DNA of 8,382 nt from Candidatus Martarchaeota archaeon. Its GTDB lineage: Archaea > Micrarchaeota > Micrarchaeia > Micrarchaeales > CABMGC01. The DNA is taken from positions 1-8,382 of the forward strand of contig JAMCZF010000024.1 in assembly GCA_023485825.1 (NCBI GenBank), read 5' to 3'. Within the stretch, counting starts at the first letter, position 1. Each line of letters opens with the position of its first letter. The translations under genes and the position numbers were made by a program. The notes under the pieces are model-generated. The model was not told the DNA's origin and ran no database searches. It saw only the letters and a list, made by a program, of their open reading frames with translations. This document shows positions 5,926 to 8,382 of the stretch, piece by piece.

Positions 5926-6936
5926 TCACAGCACCCTGCCTGCGACCATGGCGAACATTATGCCGGCAAGTATCCTGGTCTGCGTGCCCTCGAACCTTAG
6001 GGTATTGTTGAATTCCAGTTTCACGACCGCGCCCCACTCCGCTTCTGCATGCTCTGCGCCCAAAGCCAGTATGGCGTGCAGCGCAGTCATGAGCGCCACA
6101 TCCGCGTTGCCCCTGCCATACTTCTTGAACGTGTCCATCTCTGCGGAAATGTGATAAAGCCCATTGCTATACCTTGGGATGAGATCCGACATCGACTCAA
6201 GCAACCGCCTGGCGGTCTCGTACTCCCCTTTCTGCGCGTAGGCAAAGCCTATCAGCGCATTCATATACGTCTGCGGGCAGTCTACCGGCGAGCCCTTCCT
6301 CACATAAAGACCGCTGCCTGCCAACTGCCCCCCCGGCCTTACATTGGATTGCATGTGAAGGTCTTCCCTGAAGCCCTGCTGCTCAGCGAACGCGATCCTT
6401 CCGCGGCTTCGCGCCAGTATGCTGGTCCAGAGCGAAGCCAGCGTGCTTTCCTGCGCATTCTCAGGGCCGATGGTGACCTGTCCGTTGCCGTCGCGCTTGA
6501 CTATATCCTCGTTTGCTATGACATCGAGGAGCCTGTCTGCCTCTGCATTGTCCCCCATGAGGCTATGCAGCACGCCTGCGCTTGCCGCGATGGCCGTATA
6601 CTCAACGCTCCTAACAAGCCCTGCGTTGTCGCTCATCTCAATGCTCGGCATCCTGTGCTCCCCCTGCTTCATGCCATTCACGAACTTAACCGCATCGCCG
6701 GCCCTGCCGAGGAACTCCCTGCGCTGCTCGTCTGTAACTTGGAAGCTGCTTCTGTCACCGGTTCTCGCCGTCTGGCCTGGCTTTTCCATTGGCAGTGCGC
6801 CGTTGATATTAGCAGCGGGCGCGAACCCTGCAACTTCCACTCCCCTGGCTGCGGCCCTGAGTTCAGTTGCGTTCAGCCCGCATGACCCCTGCATCTCGGG
6901 CACCCGCCTCTTCAGGTTGCGTACATACTGATCCAC
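5926..6936 (-). CDS. Uncharacterised helical-repeat protein
   Basis: I do not recognise this 336-residue protein. The GTG at 6936 is the most upstream usual start before an in-frame stop at 7036; an ATG at 6894 has GAGGCGGGTG just upstream and is a real alternative. There is no signal peptide or membrane segment. Residues 1-36 look helical, 40-65 are a polar linker, and the rest is a series of amphipathic helix pairs. Clear ones are around 111-142 (A-A-S-A-G-V-L-H then A-D-R-L-L-D-V-I), 222-250 (T-Y-M-N-A-L-I-G-F-A-Y then A-R-R-L-L-E-S-M), and 276-293. N-A-L-I-G-F-A-Y...G-E-Y-E-T-A-R followed by N-G-L-Y-H-I recalls the hairpins of (alpha/alpha)6 toroid enzymes (six-hairpin glycosidases) or TPR-like arrays, but this is pattern memory only. 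Two sequons occur, near the background level. It sits 42 bases upstream of STT3 on the same strand, so co-transcription is possible. Balanced composition favours it over the Arg/His/Pro-rich antisense ORF. Confidence 0.75.
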   Translation of the reverse strand: MDQYVRNLKRRVPEMQGSCGLNATELRAAARGVEVAGFAPAANINGALPMEKPGQTARTGDRSSFQVTDEQRREFLGRAGDAVKFVNGMKQGEHRMPSIEMSDNAGLVRSVEYTAIAASAGVLHSLMGDNAEADRLLDVIANEDIVKRDGNGQVTIGPENAQESTLASLWTSILARSRGRIAFAEQQGFREDLHMQSNVRPGGQLAGSGLYVRKGSPVDCPQTYMNALIGFAYAQKGEYETARRLLESMSDLIPRYSNGLYHISAEMDTFKKYGRGNADVALMTALHAILALGAEHAEAEWGAVVKLEFNNTLRFEGTQTRILAGIMFAMVAGRVL

Positions 6937-7036
6937 GCTGACACTGCCAACCTTCTTCAGTCTTTGCCACTTTCCGCTATCGTGCGCCGTATCCGTCCCA
7001 TCACACCCATATGCACAGCGAACAGACGCTGCGCTT

Positions 7037-7055
7037 CATAGCGATGACCGCTATG
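7037..7055. repeat. Small perfect inverted repeat
   Basis: CATAGCG (7037-7043) and CGCTATG (7049-7055) are exact reverse complements around five bases (ATGAC). It lies about 100 bases upstream of the helical protein start and about 24 bases before the first AGAAAGTATAT copy, so it could be an operator or a hairpin in the 5' leader of the minus-strand transcript. A chance 7-bp palindrome is possible. Confidence 0.4.
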
Positions 7056-7078
7056 TTCCCAGTTATAGGCATGGTATA

Positions 7079-7089
7079 AGAAAGTATAT
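7079..7089 (+). promoter_or_regulatory. TATA-like motif, copy 1 of AGAAAGTATAT
   Basis: AGAAAGTATAT, running on into ATG, is identical over eleven bases to the motif at 7253-7263 that precedes the membrane protein gene. Used as a TATA box it would start a + transcript near 7113 with no coding region, ending perhaps at the T5 run 7208-7212. Read on the minus strand (ATATATACTTTCTTATACC) it could instead drive the helical protein gene with a leader of roughly 120 bases. The direction is unresolved. Confidence 0.35.
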
Positions 7090-7252
7090 ATGTGTTTGCA
7101 GCGGAGCGCCTATCAGGCAGCCCAGAATATCCGCCGTCGGAAAGCCGGGGTTTTGTCCACCAACGCACATGCTGTTTCTGAGGAAGGCTTGCGCAGGCGG
7201 GGAAGGGTTTTTCAGCCTGCATCAATTCACAATGTCGGGCTGTCTCTGAAAT

Positions 7253-7263
7253 AGAAAGTATAT
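7253..7263 (+). promoter_or_regulatory. TATA-box of the membrane protein gene, copy 2 of AGAAAGTATAT
   Basis: The TATATT core at about 7259-7264 predicts transcription starting near 7286-7291. That leaves a leader of about 15-20 bases containing AAGGTG (7295-7300) before the ATG at 7306, or a near-leaderless start at the TTG at 7291. Position and composition fit an archaeal promoter well. Confidence 0.5.
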
Positions 7264-7305
7264 TAGCCTTTTTCTGAGAGAGGTGTTGCATTGCAAGGTG
7301 CACTG

Positions 7306-7929
7306 ATGTCCGTAGACCCGAAAGCAGCAGCAAAGGACGCGAATCCCGCGCCGGGCGGCGCCACGACAAAGCCGGACCAGAAGACAGCCGCGGAGACGGG
7401 GCTCAAGAGCGCCATGGACAAGGCCGAGATAAGCCTCATACTCGACACATACGATGACATATTTTCGGATTTTGATCCGAGGCCGTATAACGAGCGCGCC
7501 CTTTCTGAGGACTTCCTGATCGAGGCCAGGAAGGCGGCGCGGGACAAGACAAACGGCATAGAGCTCCGCTTCCTGATACCGGCGCCCCTGCAGGACAAGA
7601 GCAGCGAGGAGCGGATAAAGCAGAGGCTGAAGAGCCACTTCAGGAAGCACTACAGACTTGCCGAGAGAGAGCTGATCCATAGGCGCAGGCTTGCCGTGGT
7701 CCTTATATCGATAGGCGTAATCGTCGGCATACTCGACGTAATACTGATAACGTCTGCAGGCGCCAACACCTTCATGAAGGATTCGATAGACATAGTACTG
7801 GCGCCTGCGAGCTGGTACACCCTGTGGAACGGGTTCGACAATCTGCTCGTGAAGCCGAAGGACGTAGCGTCGAACATGAGGTTCTACAAGAAGATGGTTG
7901 GCTCAAGCATAACATTCGCGCCATACTAA
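7306..7929 (+). CDS. Uncharacterised conserved-looking membrane protein with YDDIFSDFDPRPY motif
   Basis: The 207-residue protein starts at the ATG with AAGGTG six bases upstream. A TTG at 7291 behind GAGAGAGGTG is an alternative that adds five residues. Residues 1-36 are a low-complexity Ala/Pro/Lys/Gly tail, probably disordered and cytoplasmic. Residues 41-75 contain a very regular acidic motif, D47-T-Y-D-D-I-F-S-D-F-D-P-R-P-Y61 followed by R-A-L-S-E-D-F-L. Residues 97-128 are a charged, strongly basic helix (E-E-R-I-K-Q-R-L-K, H-R-R-R). A hydrophobic segment runs from about 129 to 151, and a weaker one from about 160 to 177 ends in W-Y-T-L-W-N. The C-terminus is short and basic. I recall similar uncharacterised membrane proteins in bacteria and archaea with the D-P-R-P-Y block, but know no function. 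No sequons are present. The neighbouring cold-shock gene has its own promoter, so no operon is implied. Confidence 0.82.
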   Translation: MSVDPKAAAKDANPAPGGATTKPDQKTAAETGLKSAMDKAEISLILDTYDDIFSDFDPRPYNERALSEDFLIEARKAARDKTNGIELRFLIPAPLQDKSSEERIKQRLKSHFRKHYRLAERELIHRRRLAVVLISIGVIVGILDVILITSAGANTFMKDSIDIVLAPASWYTLWNGFDNLLVKPKDVASNMRFYKKMVGSSITFAPY

Positions 7930-7984
7930 AGTGCAAACCGCAAATTGGTGGGAAGAGACGGCGCCGGGCAGCACCGACAGGAAC

Positions 7985-8000
7985 CCTGGAATTCTTCAGG
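7985..8000. repeat. Short imperfect inverted repeat beside the cold-shock promoter
   Basis: CCTG-G-AA pairs with TTCAGG (7985-7991 with 7995-8000) apart from one bulged G, around loop TTC. It ends on the base before the TATA element of the cold-shock gene, where a BRE or a regulator site would lie. It could be an operator, but six-pair symmetry of this kind also arises by chance. Confidence 0.25.
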
Positions 8001-8010
8001 TATTTAAATT
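8001..8010 (+). promoter_or_regulatory. TATA box of the cold-shock gene
   Basis: TATTTAAATT is a strong archaeal-type TATA element, centred about 35 bases before the ATG at 8041. It predicts a transcript starting around 8031 with a leader of roughly ten bases. GTGAT (8033-8037), complementary to the usual 3' end of 16S rRNA, lies within that leader three bases before the start codon. Confidence 0.6.
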
Positions 8011-8040
8011 AGTGTGTTTAATGTATATGGATGTGATAGC

Positions 8041-8232
8041 ATGAAGGGAAAAGTCAAGATGTTCAATGCCGCAAGGGGCTTTGGATTCATAACAGGAGAC
8101 GACGGGAAGGACGTGTACGTGCACGTATCATCTGTGGCAGGGGGCGCAGCCCTCGCAACGGGCGACAGCGTCGAGTACGAGGTCGAGCAGGGGGATAAGG
8201 GACCGCGCGCTAAGAACGTGAAGAAGGCCTGA
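8041..8232 (+). CDS. Cold-shock domain protein, CspA family
   Basis: The 63-residue protein is a single cold-shock domain of the usual length. It opens M-K-G-K-V-K-M-F-N. RNP1 is R12-G-F-G-F-I17 and RNP2 is V25-Y-V-H-V-S30, the two aromatic-rich strands that stack on single-stranded nucleic acid. The C-terminal strand G-P-R-A-K-N-V is also typical. It should bind RNA or single-stranded DNA in the cytoplasm and melt RNA structures. In RNP1 the usual K-x-x-K-G-F-G-F is A-A-R-G-F-G-F, and RNP2 has Tyr and Val where VFVHFS is common, both conservative changes. I chose the ATG at 8041 over the GTG at 8014, because it matches the family N-terminus and follows the predicted transcription start. It stands alone between its own TATA box and a convergent gene. 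Confidence 0.93.
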   Translation: MKGKVKMFNAARGFGFITGDDGKDVYVHVSSVAGGAALATGDSVEYEVEQGDKGPRAKNVKKA

Positions 8233-8265
8233 AAACCTCCACTGGAGCATTCTTACCCTCAGCGG

Positions 8266-8292
8266 AGCGCGGTAGCATATGCACGGCGCGCT
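8266..8292. repeat. GC-rich inverted repeat in the convergent gap
   Basis: AGCGCG (8266-8271) pairs with CGCGCT (8287-8292) around a 15-base loop, between the cold-shock stop and the minus-strand gene, overlapping that gene's stop codon. It may help end transcripts from both sides. It is weaker than the hairpin at 3468-3491 and has no adjacent T-run; ATTCTT at 8249-8254 is the nearest T-rich patch. Confidence 0.25.
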
Positions 8293-8382
8293 ACTCTACT
8301 GTGGTGCCTTCGAATCTCCTCCCGGACAGCACGCTCTCGAGCGCCTCGGGGTCCTTGCCAACGAAGACTGTCTTTATCCTGG
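8291..8382 (-). CDS. C-terminal end of an unidentified gene (partial)
   Basis: Read on the minus strand, 29 sense codons run from the window edge to a TAG at 8291-8293. The peptide begins R-I-K-T-V-F-V-G-K-D-P-E-A-L and ends R-F-E-G-T-T-V-E. It has a beta strand, a turn and a helix pattern, charged and soluble, with the AGG/ATA codon style of the neighbours, which is why I take it as coding. The start lies outside the window. Too little is visible to name a family. Confidence 0.6.
   Translation of the reverse strand, partial: RIKTVFVGKDPEALESVLSGRRFEGTTVE

Larger units (their letters stand above)
6937..7305. other. Divergent intergenic region, about 370 bases
   Basis: This stretch separates the minus-strand helical protein from the + strand membrane protein and contains no convincing gene. 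It holds a 7-bp inverted repeat (7037-7055), two copies of AGAAAGTATAT (7079-7089, 7253-7263), a GCAGGC/GCCTGC pair (7193-7198 with 7215-7220) around a T5 run, and a second T5 run at 7268-7272. The only open frames are tiny (22-23 codons near 7001-7079, both strands) and lack ribosome sites. The region probably carries promoters in both directions and perhaps a short untranslated RNA. Confidence 0.55.

Noticed and set aside
6049..6885. 278-codon + strand open frame antisense to the helical protein
   Set aside because: Its product is rich in Arg, His, Cys and Pro with no recognisable motif, typical of the antisense shadow of a GC-rich gene. The minus-strand product has balanced composition and regular amphipathic helices.
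7011..7079. 22-codon + strand mini-ORF (MHSEQTLRFIAMT...), with a 23-codon minus ORF opposite
   Set aside because: No ribosome binding site, very short, and the inverted repeat at 7037-7055 gives similar words on both strands. Chance is enough.
7113..7250. C/D-box or other known structured RNA
   Set aside because: CTGA words are present but no proper RTGATGA box or paired terminal stem could be found. Only a generic possible transcript remains.
7222..7680. 152-codon minus-strand frame (and similar ones at 7001-7369 and 7263-7598)
   Set aside because: Antisense to the start of the membrane protein, with Leu/Arg/Cys-biased content and no start context. The + strand frame has promoter, ribosome site and a motif.
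7099..8270. Eleven-base direct repeat CAGCGGAGCGC at 7099-7109 and 8260-8270
   Set aside because: More than 1 kb apart, GC-rich, no shared context or flanking target duplication. An 11-mer match like this is expected by chance.
1..8382. CRISPR array, insertion sequence, toxin-antitoxin or defence system
   Set aside because: No regularly spaced repeats, no transposase or Cas motifs, no terminal inverted repeats and no recognisable toxin pair on either strand.

Overview
The window reads as a gene-dense stretch of an archaeal chromosome, by eye moderately GC-rich. The evidence is a stand-alone DUF460-type RNase H-like protein (an archaeal family), an archaeal-type STT3/AglB oligosaccharyltransferase, a tRNA gene without an encoded CCA end, AT-rich TATA-box-like elements about 25-30 bases before several starts, and heavy use of AGG/ATA codons. 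Short intergenic gaps, together with a cold-shock protein, would fit a small-genome lineage such as Micrarchaeota/DPANN or a Thermoplasmata relative. That placement is inference; no rRNA or marker protein here settles it.

Layout, left to right. Three + strand genes sit 4 bases apart and look like one operon: the 3' part of a secreted DsbA-like thioredoxin-fold protein whose CxxC site is replaced by SPGS (2-586), a short DUF460 RuvC/RNase H-like protein (591-1073), and a class I/II PLP aminotransferase close to archaeal alanine aminotransferases (1078-2304). Next come a tRNA-Val(UAC) gene (2341-2411) and, 35 bases later, a membrane-anchored clan-A-like glycoside hydrolase (2447-3466). A perfect 9-bp GC hairpin (3468-3491) fills the gap to the convergent minus-strand STT3 gene (3505-5883). 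Upstream of STT3 on the same strand lies an unrecognised helical protein (5926-6936). A divergent intergenic region of about 370 bases (6937-7305) holds two copies of an 11-base TATA-containing motif and a small inverted repeat. It is followed by a conserved-looking two-segment membrane protein (7306-7929), a CspA-type cold-shock protein with its own TATA box (8041-8232), and the C-terminal end of an unidentified minus-strand gene (8291-8382).

How the parts connect. The clearest theme is the cell surface. The STT3 enzyme transfers glycans to Asn-X-Ser/Thr sites, and the two extracytoplasmic proteins here (DsbA-like and glycosidase) carry 6 and 10 such sequons, against 1 in the DUF460 and aminotransferase proteins together. 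STT3 itself has a departure in its signature motif (FWPDG where WWDYG is usual). The central and right-hand hypothetical proteins cannot be assigned a function from sequence alone. I see no CRISPR array, insertion sequence, integrase, toxin-antitoxin pair or phage gene. The points most worth a second look are the cysteine-less DsbA-like protein, the altered STT3 motif, the sequon bias and the two unrecognised proteins.
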